NCBI RefSeq assembly: GCF_900156405.1
Contig: NZ_FTNN01000016.1
Span: 32,042 to 96,041, forward strand
Direction of reading: 5' to 3'
From: Shewanella morhuae
Lineage (GTDB): Bacteria; Pseudomonadota; Gammaproteobacteria; Enterobacterales; Shewanellaceae
Length of the DNA: 64,000 bases
A model generated the notes under the pieces. That model saw nothing but the letters and a program-made list of their open reading frames with translations. It did not search any database and was not told the DNA's origin. Position 1 is the first letter of the stretch, and the number at the start of each line of letters is the position of its first letter. Position numbers and translations under genes: made by a program. Positions 54,570-64,000 of this stretch are shown piece after piece.

Positions 54570-55946
54570 TTGAAGCAGCCCACTCAGATTAGCTGGGATC
54601 AATCGATGATCGAAAAATATAACTACAGCGGTCCCCGTTATACCTCTTACCCAACGGCACTGGAGTTCGATGATGCATTCACCGAACAAAACCTGCTCAC
54701 GGCTATTGAACATAGCAAAAGTGATAAACTGTCGCTGTATATTCATATCCCGTTCTGCGCCAAGCTTTGCTATTACTGCGGCTGTAATAAAGTCATTACT
54801 CGTCATCAGCATAAAGCCGATCAGTATATTGAATACTTAAGCCAAGAAATTATTAAACGTGCACCGCTGTTTAAGCATTACAGTGTGACACAAATGCATT
54901 GGGGCGGCGGCACACCAACTTTCTTAACCCCAGAACAGATTCTTACGCTAACGGCATTAATTAAAGCCAACTTTAATTTTGCAGATAAAGGCGAATTTTC
55001 GATTGAAGTCGATCCCCGTGAAATTGAGCTTTCTATGCTTGATACCCTTAAAGAGGCCGGCTTTAACCGTATCTCTATCGGCGTACAAGATTTCAATAAA
55101 CAAGTGCAAATTGCCGTTAACCGTGAACAAGATGAGCAGTTTATTTTTGATCTGATGGCCAAAGCTAAAGCCATGGGCTTTGTGTCAACCAACATAGATT
55201 TAATCTACGGTTTGCCTCATCAAACACCAGAGACGTTTGCGGTCACTATGCAGCGTGTTTTAGATTTATCGCCTGACCGTTTATCCGTATTTAACTATGC
55301 TCACTTACCTGCGCGTTTTGCTGCTCAGCGTAAGCTCAAAGATGAGCATATGCCTTCCCCAAAACAAAAACTCGAAATGCTACACCAAACTATCGAGACC
55401 TTAACTGGTGCAGGTTACCAATATATTGGTATGGACCACTTTGCGAGACCCGATGACGAGTTAGCCAAATTACAACGCGAAGGCAAACTGCACCGTAACT
55501 TCCAAGGTTATACCACCCAAGAAGAATGCGATTTGCTAGGGCTTGGCGTTTCGTCTATCAGTCAGATTGGTGACTGCTATGCACAAAACCAAAAAGATAT
55601 CCGTCCTTATTATGACGCTATAGAAAATGCGGGCCATGCTCTGTGGAAAGGTTGTAGCCTAAACCGTGACGATGAAATTCGCCGCGTAGTGATTAAGCAG
55701 CTGATTTGTCATTTTGAATTAGATATGGCGAAAATCGATGAGAAGCTAGGGATTAACTTTGAAACCTATTTTGCTGAAGATCTTAAGTTGATGCAGACAT
55801 TTATCAATGATCAGTTAGTTGAAATCGTTGATAGGCAGATCACTATCAGCCCAACAGGCCGTTTGTTGATCCGTAATATTTGTATGTGCTTTGACCTTTA
55901 TTACCGTCAAAAAGCACGTCAGCAACAGTTTTCGCGCGTGATCTAA
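54570..55946 (+). CDS. hemN: Oxygen-independent coproporphyrinogen III dehydrogenase
   Basis: Radical-SAM enzyme that converts coproporphyrinogen III to protoporphyrinogen IX without oxygen. I use the TTG at 54570 because GGAGGA lies 6 bases upstream, giving 458 residues, the E. coli length; an ATG at 54525 would add 15 unsupported residues. The iron-sulfur motif HIPFCAKLCYYCGC is at about 60-73, with GGGTPTFL and DLIYGLPHQT following. Order yihI-hemN matches E. coli. I could not find a convincing FNR box upstream. Confidence 0.96.
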   Translation: MKQPTQISWDQSMIEKYNYSGPRYTSYPTALEFDDAFTEQNLLTAIEHSKSDKLSLYIHIPFCAKLCYYCGCNKVITRHQHKADQYIEYLSQEIIKRAPLFKHYSVTQMHWGGGTPTFLTPEQILTLTALIKANFNFADKGEFSIEVDPREIELSMLDTLKEAGFNRISIGVQDFNKQVQIAVNREQDEQFIFDLMAKAKAMGFVSTNIDLIYGLPHQTPETFAVTMQRVLDLSPDRLSVFNYAHLPARFAAQRKLKDEHMPSPKQKLEMLHQTIETLTGAGYQYIGMDHFARPDDELAKLQREGKLHRNFQGYTTQEECDLLGLGVSSISQIGDCYAQNQKDIRPYYDAIENAGHALWKGCSLNRDDEIRRVVIKQLICHFELDMAKIDEKLGINFETYFAEDLKLMQTFINDQLVEIVDRQITISPTGRLLIRNICMCFDLYYRQKARQQQFSRVI

Positions 55947-55980
55947 AGCACCTATGGCCGCAGTTGCTAATATTGATGAT

Positions 55981-56008
55981 AAAAATCCGACCTAGAGTCG
56001 GATTTTTT
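55981..56008. terminator. Bidirectional terminator between hemN and add
   Basis: AAAAATCCGAC / GTCGGATTTTT stem (11 bp) with loop CTAGA; A and T runs on both sides suit the convergent genes. Confidence 0.9.
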
Positions 56009-56040
56009 ATTGACCAATTTTTCAAATACTTAAAACTGAC

Positions 56041-57036
56041 TTACGCCTTAGCGGCATACAGCGCTTTGCGCTCACTGTCTGATAAAAAGGCCATTTCTAC
56101 GCCATTGCGTTGCACCTGTGCGAGCTCAGCATCGGTTAATTTGAGTTCAGATTTAGCAATACGATACTCGTGATTAATATCGATAGCGCTCACACCAGGA
56201 TCATCAGTATTAAGGCTTATTAATACACCGGCATCCATAAAGGTTCTAAAAGGATGTTCAGCATAAGAGGCCACTGTAGAAGTATGCAAGTTACTGGTTG
56301 GGCAAGATTCAATACCGATACGATGCTTAGCAAGGTATTCCATCAGCTTAGGATCGTGAATTGCGTTCACACCATGACCAATTCGCGTAGCCCCAAGTTC
56401 TTGAATCGCTTGCCACATACTTTGTGAACCCGCCGCTTCACCGGCATGGGCCGTAATCGCAAGGCCAGCATCACGCACACGCTTAAAGTGATCGTTAAAT
56501 AACTCTCCAGGGAAACCTAATTCATCGCCTGCCAAGTCCATCGCCACGAGATGTTGTTTATGGGCGAGTAAGCCTTCAAGTTCTTGAGTACAAGCAGCTT
56601 GACCGAATGAGCGTGACATTATACCAATCAGATTAATCTTCACATTGTAGTCTTTGATGCCCGCTTTAACGCCGTCGATTACCGCTTCAACAACGCCCTC
56701 AATCGGTAACTTATGGTTCATGGCCATATAGTAAGGACTAAAACGTAGCTCAGCGTAATCTAAGCCAGACAACGCCGCATCGGCGACGTTTTCATATGCA
56801 ACGCGTTTAACCGCATCCAAATCTGCAAGTACGGCAACCATCCAATCGAGCTTCTTTAAGAAGGCGACTAAGCTAGTTTCTTTGCCTTGAATTTGCACAA
56901 AAGGAGCAAGAGCCTCTAAAGAATCGGCAGGTAGCGCAATGCCGTGTTGGTGTCCTAGTTCCCAAATGGTGTTTACTCGTACATTACCGTCTAGGTGACG
57001 ATGCAAATCTACCAATGGAATGGATGTATCAATCAT
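56041..57036 (-). CDS. add: Adenosine deaminase
   Basis: Deaminates adenosine (and deoxyadenosine) to inosine. 331 residues with the zinc ligands in VDLHRHLDGNVR (about 9-20), AITAHAGEAAG (His/Glu, about 195-205), the GHGVNAIHDP segment and LNTDDPGVSA near 275. Single gene, convergent with hemN and divergent from the DUF885 lipoprotein. Confidence 0.95.
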   Translation of the reverse strand: MIDTSIPLVDLHRHLDGNVRVNTIWELGHQHGIALPADSLEALAPFVQIQGKETSLVAFLKKLDWMVAVLADLDAVKRVAYENVADAALSGLDYAELRFSPYYMAMNHKLPIEGVVEAVIDGVKAGIKDYNVKINLIGIMSRSFGQAACTQELEGLLAHKQHLVAMDLAGDELGFPGELFNDHFKRVRDAGLAITAHAGEAAGSQSMWQAIQELGATRIGHGVNAIHDPKLMEYLAKHRIGIESCPTSNLHTSTVASYAEHPFRTFMDAGVLISLNTDDPGVSAIDINHEYRIAKSELKLTDAELAQVQRNGVEMAFLSDSERKALYAAKA

Positions 57037-57243
57037 ATTTAACCCCTATTTGAACTACCCAGCCAATGCTTTTGTTATTTGGTCGCGGGCGGACACTAAG
57101 TTTAACATGCATTTTCAGGGGCATTTATGCGCCAAACGCATTTAAATTCACATTCAGTCACAATTCTGCTTAATATCCATACAAGGCACTGCTGTATCCA
57201 TCAGGCATAATGACTTGAATAACTAAAATATCAGGGATCTTAC

Positions 57244-59055
57244 ATGCACAAACTCTTAACCCCCAGTTTATTGATATGCGCACTCAGCGCCTGCAGCGCC
57301 ACTCAAACCACAAACAATATTCAACCCGTAGCGCCACAAACAATATCGGCAGTTCAATCGCAAGTTGAGCCCATTGCTCCCGCGCTACAGGCTATTATCG
57401 ACCAAAGCTGGCAATTACAGCTCAGCGCGAGCCCTGAAATGGCTTACAGCATGGGTAATGCCAGTGCAGCAGGAAAGATAGCAGATCTTTCGCCAGCGGC
57501 GCTCGCTAAGCTCAATCAAGGCCAAATCGCAGTATTAGCGCAGCTCAAAGCACTCGACCACAGCAGCTTGAGTAAAGAAGATAGGATTAACGCGCAAATA
57601 CTGGAAGATCAGATCCAAAACGATGTCGACCTGTATCGCTTTAAAGATTATTACTTGCCCATTACGGCGGAAAGTGGTTTCCACGCTTATATCACGTCAA
57701 TCGCACAAGGTAGATTCAACACCCTTGAGGATTACCGCAACTATATTGCCAAACTCAATGCACTCCCCACTTATTTCGCCCAGCAAACTCATTGGCTAAA
57801 ACAAGGATTAGCCGAGGGAATAACACCGCCTAAAGTGACACTTAATGGCTTTGAAGACAGTATCAGTGCTTATATCGTCCCTGTGGAAAAGAGCGGTTAT
57901 TTCAAACCTTTTACGCAATACCCCAGCTATTTCACTGAGGCACAAAAAGCTCAGCTAACCCAAGAGGGTCGCGCCTTAGTTGAACAAAAAGTGTTACCGC
58001 TGTACCAAAACTTTTATAACTTCATGACCCAAGAGTACATTCCTAATGCTCGGGAAAATATCGCCGCCAACAGCTTACCTAACGGCGCAGAGTTTTATGA
58101 AAATCGGGTACGCTACTATACGACCTTAAATATGACATCGGCGCAAGTGCATGAGCTGGGGTTAAAAGAAGTACAGCGTATTCGTCAAGAGATGGAACAA
58201 GTCATCAAGTCCGTTGGCTTTAAGGGCAGCTTTGCCGACTTTTTACATTTCCTACGGACCGATCCACAGTTCTACACCACCAGTGCCGAACAGTTACTCA
58301 AAGAAGCAGCCTTTGTCGCTAAAAAAGCCGATGCAATGCTACCTAAATACTTTGGTAAACTCCCACGTAAAACTTATGGTATAGCGCCGGTTCCCGCTGA
58401 AATTGCGCCAAAATACACCACAGGACGGTATTCAGGTTCTAATAGCGATGACGAACCCGGTTACTATTGGGTTAACACTTATGCGTTAGATAAGCGCCCA
58501 CTCTACGAGCTAGAAGCGCTAACTTTGCACGAAGCTGTACCCGGTCATCATCTACAAATTTCACTCAACTCTGAGCTAACGTCACTCCCTGACTTTCGTC
58601 GTTATGGTTATATCTCTGCCTTTGGTGAAGGTTGGGGACTATATTGCGAATACTTAGGCTTAGAGGCGGGTTTCTATCAAGATCCTTATAGTAACTTTGG
58701 GCGTTTAACCTATGAAATGTGGCGCGCGGCGCGCTTAGTTGTTGATACCGGCATGCATGCCCAAGGGTGGAGTCGTCAGCAAGCTATCAACTTTATGGCG
58801 AGTAATACCGCGTTATCATTGCATAATGTTACCACTGAAATTGACCGTTACATTTCATGGCCAGGACAAGCCTTATCCTACAAGATTGGTGAGTTAACCA
58901 TCAAGCGGTTACGCGCTAAGGCTGAACAGGAACTCGGCGATAAATTTGATATTCGTGCCTTCCATGATGCAGTGCTCGAAAATGGCTCAGTACCTATGCC
59001 AATTCTCGAACAGCAAATTAATGATTTTATTGACTCTAAGAAAGCGACGCTCTAA
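57244..59055 (+). CDS. DUF885-family lipoprotein, putative metallopeptidase
   Basis: 603 residues with a lipoprotein signal (SLLICALSACSATQ, lipidated cysteine about residue 18). DUF885 domain with the HExxH-like motif ALTLHEAVPGHHLQIS (about 425-440) and AFGEGWGLYCEYLG containing the third acidic ligand. Members are thought to be zinc carboxypeptidase-like enzymes in the periplasm; substrates are unproven. Followed by a strong hairpin. Confidence 0.88.
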   Translation: MHKLLTPSLLICALSACSATQTTNNIQPVAPQTISAVQSQVEPIAPALQAIIDQSWQLQLSASPEMAYSMGNASAAGKIADLSPAALAKLNQGQIAVLAQLKALDHSSLSKEDRINAQILEDQIQNDVDLYRFKDYYLPITAESGFHAYITSIAQGRFNTLEDYRNYIAKLNALPTYFAQQTHWLKQGLAEGITPPKVTLNGFEDSISAYIVPVEKSGYFKPFTQYPSYFTEAQKAQLTQEGRALVEQKVLPLYQNFYNFMTQEYIPNARENIAANSLPNGAEFYENRVRYYTTLNMTSAQVHELGLKEVQRIRQEMEQVIKSVGFKGSFADFLHFLRTDPQFYTTSAEQLLKEAAFVAKKADAMLPKYFGKLPRKTYGIAPVPAEIAPKYTTGRYSGSNSDDEPGYYWVNTYALDKRPLYELEALTLHEAVPGHHLQISLNSELTSLPDFRRYGYISAFGEGWGLYCEYLGLEAGFYQDPYSNFGRLTYEMWRAARLVVDTGMHAQGWSRQQAINFMASNTALSLHNVTTEIDRYISWPGQALSYKIGELTIKRLRAKAEQELGDKFDIRAFHDAVLENGSVPMPILEQQINDFIDSKKATL

Positions 59056-59063
59056 TTAGTCAA

Positions 59064-59099
59064 AACCATGGGAGTCGGTATTTTCAGACTCCCATGGTT
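59064..59099 (+). terminator. Terminator after the DUF885 lipoprotein gene
   Basis: 13-bp perfect stem AACCATGGGAGTC / GACTCCCATGGTT with a 10-base loop. The T run is short. Confidence 0.7.
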
Positions 59100-59148
59100 G
59101 TCTGTTACACTCTAGCAAACCATTCAAACCAAGTGATTTCGACTGAGT

Positions 59149-60120
59149 ATGAGCCAAGCCAAAGCGATTTTTTCAACTGAACACGATTTAAATACCTCAG
59201 AGCAACAAGCTTTCTGGCAAAGCGTTGTGCAAGACACACTGATCGCAGCCGATGGTATCACGCTGGCTTATATGATGGTTGAGCACCCACAAGCACATGC
59301 CACTATCGTCATCAGCAGTGGCCGCGTTGAATCCTATTTAAAATACCAAGAATTAGTCTTCGACTTATACCAACAAGGTTACTCGGTTTATGCTATTGAT
59401 CACCGTGGCCAAGGCCTATCGGATCGGATGACAAGCAATCCTCATATGGGTCATGTGCAAAAATTTACTGATTATGTCGATGATTTTGCGTTGTTTATAC
59501 ACACAAAGGTATTACCACAAAACAACAAACCATTACTGCTGCTCGGCCATTCTATGGGTGGGGCGATTGGTACACTCTATTTAAGACAGTATCCTAAAAT
59601 TTTTACGGCTGCTGCTTTTTCTGCACCCATGTATGGCATCAAATTACCGATGCCAAAAAAAATCGTGCGTTGGTTAGCTAGCAAACTTGATAGCACACTC
59701 AATGGTGGTGAGCCTAACTATGTGCTTGGAGGGCAAAATTATAAACCTGTATCATTCAACAATAATGAGCTAACTCACTGCCAAAGTAGATATCAAGCTT
59801 ACCGAGAGTTATATGATGCAGTGCCTAAATTGCAATTAGGCTCCCCCACCAACCGTTGGTTAATTGAAGCCCTAAATGCGGCAGATGCCTGCGTTATAGC
59901 TACGGCAAAAATGGACACTCCCATACTGGTATTACAGGCTAGTGAAGATAGAATTGTTGATAATGCGGCTCAAAATCTCGCCGTAAGTGCCCATTGCCAA
60001 TTAAAGGTCATTACTGGTGCCGCTCATGAGATTTTTATAGAAAAGGATGCCTATCGCAACCAAGCATTAAATAATGTACTTGATTTTTTTACACACTACG
60101 CCGCTGAAGGAAAGAATTAA
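59149..60120 (+). CDS. pldB: Lysophospholipase L2-type alpha/beta hydrolase
   Basis: 323 residues, no signal peptide. Alpha/beta hydrolase with the oxyanion region VISSGRVESYLKYQ, YAIDHRGQGLSDR, the nucleophile elbow LLLGHSMGGAIGTL (serine about 135), acid in LQASEDRIVD and histidine in TGAAHEIFIEKD. Motif spacing matches PldB, which acts on lysophospholipids. Its last 32 bases overlap the tail of the convergent EAL gene. Confidence 0.9.
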   Translation: MSQAKAIFSTEHDLNTSEQQAFWQSVVQDTLIAADGITLAYMMVEHPQAHATIVISSGRVESYLKYQELVFDLYQQGYSVYAIDHRGQGLSDRMTSNPHMGHVQKFTDYVDDFALFIHTKVLPQNNKPLLLLGHSMGGAIGTLYLRQYPKIFTAAAFSAPMYGIKLPMPKKIVRWLASKLDSTLNGGEPNYVLGGQNYKPVSFNNNELTHCQSRYQAYRELYDAVPKLQLGSPTNRWLIEALNAADACVIATAKMDTPILVLQASEDRIVDNAAQNLAVSAHCQLKVITGAAHEIFIEKDAYRNQALNNVLDFFTHYAAEGKN

Positions 60121-62549
60121 CAAGCTGAATAAAATCTGTTTGGTTTAGTGCTCGGCTAAATAAATAGCCCTGATAACTATCACAGCCAAGTTCAGCAAAG
60201 GCTTGATATTGCTCAGGAGATTCGACACCTTTAGCGATAACCCCCAAATTGAACTGCCGTGCAGAGACGATTAGTGCATTCACTCTTTGCGGCATGCTGA
60301 TTAACGACTCAACACAACTTATATCCAACTTAACCGCCGCTAATGGCTGGTTAATAAGGCAGTTCAAGGCACTCGAGCCAGAACCAAAATGATCGAGTAC
60401 GATACTCACACCTGCATCAACTAACTTACGAATTCGCTGCTCAACAAACTGTGGCTGCATCAATAGTGCCGTCTCGTTGAGTTCAATACCCAATTGTTCG
60501 TTGGTAACCTCATATTCCTTCACGAGCGTAACGAATGCATCGATAAAATCTGCCTGACCAAAGGAGAATGTACTGATATTTAGCGTTAGCGTAGGCAACG
60601 ATCGGCCTTGCTGCTCCGATTGTTGAATAAATTGGCATACTCTTTTAGTGGCCCAAAGATCAAGCTGAGTAATTACCCCCCCCTTGCTCTGCTAACGCAA
60701 TAAATTCTGCAGGAGCAATATACTCTCCATCAGCGCGATACCAGCGAGTAAGCACTTCGGCAGAAATCAGTTCACTATTCACATTCATCACGGGCTGAAA
60801 CATTAACGTCAGACTTTCTTTTTTTAATGCCTCCTGTAACTCTCGTAACAATTGTTCATCGCGGCTCTGATGTAAGTCCATTTCTGAATGATAAAAAGCG
60901 CATCCTGCTTGATCGGTTTTCTTAGCATTTAATACGGCTAATTCAGCTCGATACATGACTAGAGCAGAATCTAGCATTTCTATACTATCCAATAAACAAA
61001 TACCGATATTCGAGTTAAGCTCAAAGTAATGACAGCCATAGTGAAACGGTCTGGCAATCACTTGGCGTAACTCGCTGGCAATCGCTAAAGAGCGACGCGC
61101 AGCAATAGCAGCATCTATTGCTAAATCCTTCGCAAGTAACACAAAATGACCTGATTCTAGCAAAGTCACAATAACGTTTTCAGTGAAATAGCTCGATAAC
61201 CTAGCAACAACTTGCGTCATTAATCGTTCTAATTCATGTGAACTCAATGTTGTAACCAAACCTAAACTATCAATCTCAACAAGGAACAATGCACCCCACT
61301 GACCGGCACTATTTCCTTCGATTAAAAACTGCGACAAACGCGCCATAAAGACATCAGGTAACATCTTTCGACCCGCGACCGATTGATCGACAAGCGCAGT
61401 AATTGCGGCATGATTCTTTGCACTTTCAGACACGTCGATATGAATGCCTATCATACGTGTAGGACGGCCTTGAGGATCCCAATCGACCAGCATTCCTCGA
61501 TCCAGTACCCAGACGTAATGCCCATCTCGATGTAGCAAACGATGCACACTTTCAAACTCTTTACTCTTACCACTCACGTATTCTTGCAAAGCATCTAATA
61601 CACTATGTTTATCGTCCGGGTGTAAACGAGTTTCCCATGTCAAAAATACCTCCGCCAATTCATCTGGTGCATAACCAATCATCCCCTTCCAACGATCAGA
61701 AAGAAAAACTTCACCAGTACTAATATTCCAATCCCAAATACCATTGCGTGAGCTTTCCACCGCAAATAGCCAACGCAGCTCACTGTCATTGAGTTGCTGA
61801 ACTGTCCGCTCTAACCGCTGATGTGCTTGCTGTAAACTTGATTTTAATGATAAAACCTCCGATGACCCCCAAGGAATCAATACAGAAAAAGCAGATGTTC
61901 CAACATTTTTTGCAGCCTGACTCAATATATGTAATGGACGAATGACTAAAAAATATAGCATCAAGGTGAAGCCGATTAATAGCAGACCTCCAATCCCCCA
62001 AATCCGTATAAAACGTTGCTGCAATTTTGAGGATGCTTCAATTGCCAAAGGAGCTAAATCAGACTCTAAATAGATCAAATCTATCGCTCCACCATACTGC
62101 GGGATAACGGGATAGTAAGCTTGAATCGTTAAGCGTTGAAAATTAACTAAAATCTGGGGAAGAAAAGCCTGAGTCACTACTTGATGTCTTGCGGCATCAA
62201 AACCATCAATAACTTGTATCGCGTTGCTGTCACGCCACACAGTATGGTTTGCAAAACGAATTCGGCTCTCTGCATCGACTAGGATATAAACCATAGTGTT
62301 CGTATCAAGCCCAGTCAAAGCAACCTCTTGCTCAATACGCTCTACATCCTGAGAAGATTGCGCTGATTGAACCACATTCTGCATACGAAATAATTGTTGT
62401 TTAATTAATGCTGACTGTCGTTGAGCAAGCTCCACCAGTACCTGCTCACTTTCAAACAGGTATTCACCTATGACTAACACTAAATATAGCGTTAGCATGC
62501 AAAGGGGAAGTAGTACCGCGAGTGAAAGCTTACGAAACATAACTGGCAT
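60089..62549 (-). pseudogene. Membrane PAS-GGDEF-EAL protein, frameshifted in a G8 tract
   Basis: One gene of about 820 codons split into two frames. The first (62549 to 60660) has a membrane helix, a periplasmic sensor region (about 40-175), a second helix, HAMP, a PAS domain (about 265-385), a degenerate GGDEF domain (LLESGHFVLLAKD in place of the active site) and the start of an EAL domain (SAEVLTRWY), ending QGGGNYSA. Deleting one G from the run at 60676-60683 restores QGGVITQLDLWA and leads into the rest of the EAL domain (to 60089). The EAL domain itself is degenerate (DHFG for DDFG, AKGVE for AEGVE), so even the intact protein may bind rather than cleave cyclic-di-GMP. The tract could be phase-variable. 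Confidence 0.82.
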
Positions 62550-62819
62550 AAAGCCTTTAATAGGAATTGGTTTTATATGCTAACGGGAAATTAATCACTA
62601 AGCAAAAGGACTTATCGCTGTTAGCGAGATCTGCATGTAAATAATTAACTGGTTGTATAAAAATAAGAATTAGTAGCCTAAAGAAACGATTAACAACAGT
62701 TCAATTTATCCATAAAAAGCAGGTAGAATAACGCCAATTACTTTAATTATATGATCTAATAAGTCGTCACTTTCTCACCTTACAAAGTATGAACTAAAGC
62801 ATTCGTACAGCAACGAAGC

Positions 62820-63574
62820 CTCTCTAAGCAAGGCGGGAGACTCATGGCTAAGGATCTCAGCCATTTTATTCAGTCTGAATTTTGCGTGATATTCAAACAA
62901 GCTAATATCTACTGTTTACTTCATCAATTGGGTTTTTCATGGATAACCACTCGCTCTCGCCACCCGAAACAATCGGAAGCTGTGCAAGAAGCTTTTAAAA
63001 AACTTCCTAATGGCAACGATCCGTGACACCCCGGGGCATGTTGCGCTCGATCGCATTGATGTTTGGTTTCAAGATGAAGCCAGATTTGGTCAACAAAATA
63101 CTACTACCCGTATTTGGGCCAAGAAAGGGACACGTCCACGCGCAGTAAGGCAGCAACAAGTTTGAATCGGCGTATTTATATGGCGCAGTCTGTCCTGCAA
63201 CTGGCGCAACAGAAGCGATTATTGCCCCGCATGCTAACAGCGAATACATGTACCAACATTTGAAGTTAATTTCTGCTGCTACGACATTTGGGCGCCACGC
63301 CCTGATCATCATGGACGGCGCTGGCTGGCATCAACAAGCGTTAGCCGACGACTTTGATAATCTGACCGTCCTCAAGCTGCCTCCTTACTCACCCGAACTC
63401 AATCTCATAGAGCAAGTCTGGCAATGGCTACGCCAAAATGTGTTGGCCAATCGCTGTTTTAGTGGTTATGACGATATTGTTGAGCAATGCTCCATCGCAT
63501 GGAATAGCTTAATTGAGAAGAAAGAAAGGGTGAGCAAATTGTGCTCAAGACAATGGGCAATGTTGACCAGTTAA
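62820..63574 (+). pseudogene. IS630-family transposase remnant
   Basis: Three reading-frame segments join into a typical IS630 DDE transposase lacking its N-terminus. Segment 1 (to 63025) ends in SRHPKQSEAVQEAFKK; segment 2 reads IDVWFQDEARFGQQ and AKKGTRPRAVRQQQ; segment 3 from about 63163 reads ESAYLYGAVCPATG, IIMDGAGWHQQAL and LPPYSPELNLIEQVWQWLR. Frameshifts lie near 63000 (an A6 run where eight A are expected) and near 63162. Clear terminal repeats are not seen. Inactive. Confidence 0.85.
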
Positions 63575-63680
63575 TTAATATAAATGGTATTACTATGGAA
63601 TTTTAAAAAGTAGATGTAGTTGCCTAGACGCTTACTAAACATCGGATAAATAGGTAAATTTGTTATTAAAAAACATAACG

Positions 63681-63706
63681 AAAAAAGCCTCATCTTTCGA
63701 TGAGGC
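63681..63706 (-). terminator. Terminator of the rRNA operon
   Basis: Read on the minus strand: GCCTCATC / GATGAGGC with a 4-base loop and six T, 15 bp after tRNA-Asp. Confidence 0.88.
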
Positions 63707-63720
63707 TTATCTCTTTATGT

Positions 63721-63797
63721 TGGCGGAGCGGACGGGACTCGAACCCGCGACCCCCGGCGTGACAGGCCGGTATTCTAACCAACTGAACTACCGCTCC
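63721..63797 (-). tRNA. tRNA-Asp (anticodon GTC)
   Basis: 77 nt cloverleaf on the minus strand: starts GGAGCGGTAGTTCAGTTGGT, anticodon loop CCTGTCACG, T-loop GGTTCGAGTCC, and an encoded CCA end (TGG at 63721 on the plus strand). It lies just after 5S rRNA as the distal gene of an rrn operon. Confidence 0.97.
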
Positions 63798-63832
63798 TTT
63801 AAGTTAACGCTTACACATTAACCTAAATTAGG

Positions 63833-63951
63833 CGCTTGGCGATGACCTACTCTCACATGGGGAGACCCCACACTACCATCGGCGCGTTTGCGTTTCACTG
63901 CTGAGTTCGGGATGGGATCAGGTGGTTCCACAAGGCTATTGTCACCAAGCA
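63833..63951 (-). rRNA. rrf: 5S ribosomal RNA
   Basis: About 119 nt on the minus strand: starts TGCTTGGTGACAATAGCC, contains CCGAACTCAGCAGTGAAACG and GATGGTAGTGTGGGGTCTCC, ends GCCAAGC, pairing with the 5' end. The remaining 49 bases to the window edge are 23S-5S spacer; 23S lies beyond. Confidence 0.95.
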
Positions 63952-64000
63952 AATTCTGTTTATTACCGTGTCTCTTTGAGACCACGTTAATAATAATTCG

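Noticed and set aside
1..64000. CRISPR arrays, prophage, integron, toxin-antitoxin or defence systems
   Set aside because: No regularly spaced repeats, phage structural genes, integrase, or recognisable antitoxin/toxin or nuclease-defence genes were seen on either strand.

Overview
The window is chromosomal DNA of a gammaproteobacterium, almost certainly a Shewanella (S. baltica/S. putrefaciens/S. oneidensis-like). The evidence is gene content and order: gspC-F, hslR-hslO-pckA, menF, a COG1738 transporter, a RyhB locus, tungstate transport, mutM, a KDO/heptose lipopolysaccharide (LPS) cluster with coaD and kdkA, kbl-tdh, polA-spf-engB, yihI-hemN, and an rrn end carrying tRNA-Asp. No prophage, CRISPR array or large island is visible. 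Mobile DNA is limited to one MITE-like element and one decayed IS630 copy.

Layout. 1-4.9 kb: type II secretion genes on the minus strand (gspF partial, gspE, gspD, gspC). 5.2-8.2 kb: hslR, hslO, pckA. 8.4-10.8 kb: an ScfR-type regulator divergent from a small protein that looks like one domain of malate synthase G. 11-16 kb: a YeiH-family transporter, two very small reading frames that are easy to miss, a PqiA-like protein, a frameshifted HD-GYP protein and a tandem ECF-type ATPase without visible partners. 16.4-18.7 kb: menF and yhhQ, the latter behind a good preQ1-I riboswitch candidate. 18.9-19.5 kb: two tandem RyhB small RNA genes, each with its own Fur-box promoter. 19.6-28.1 kb: a histidine kinase/sigma-54 activator pair divergent from tupABC-mobA-mobB/moeA, with a sigma-54 promoter in front of tupA. 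28.3-31.8 kb: hypothetical protein, mutM, Wzi-like outer-membrane protein, coaD. 32-40 kb: LPS/envelope genes. 40-46 kb: TetR regulator, kbl-tdh, MITE, glpE-glpG, elbB. 46-56 kb: polA, Spot 42, engB, cytochrome c4, a CsrB/CsrC-type RNA, a methyltransferase-like protein, yihI, a DUF2489 protein, hemN. 56-62.5 kb: add, a DUF885 lipoprotein, pldB and a frameshifted PAS-GGDEF-EAL protein. 62.8-64 kb: IS630 remnant, rrn terminator, tRNA-Asp, 5S rRNA.

How the parts fit. Four RNA loci regulate in trans (two RyhB copies, Spot 42, a CsrA-sponge RNA), and a fifth candidate follows Spot 42. The tungstate/molybdate uptake genes form one overlapping unit with molybdenum-cofactor maturation genes and appear to be driven by the adjacent NtrC-type two-component system. 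The strongest items for follow-up are the RyhB duplication, which shows a compensatory base-pair change, the sigma-54 control of tup-mob, the preQ1 riboswitch candidate, and the orphan malate-synthase-G-like domain next to an acyl-CoA-type regulator. Two cyclic-di-GMP phosphodiesterase-type genes are each split by a single extra base in a homopolymer; this could be real inactivation, phase variation or sequencing error.
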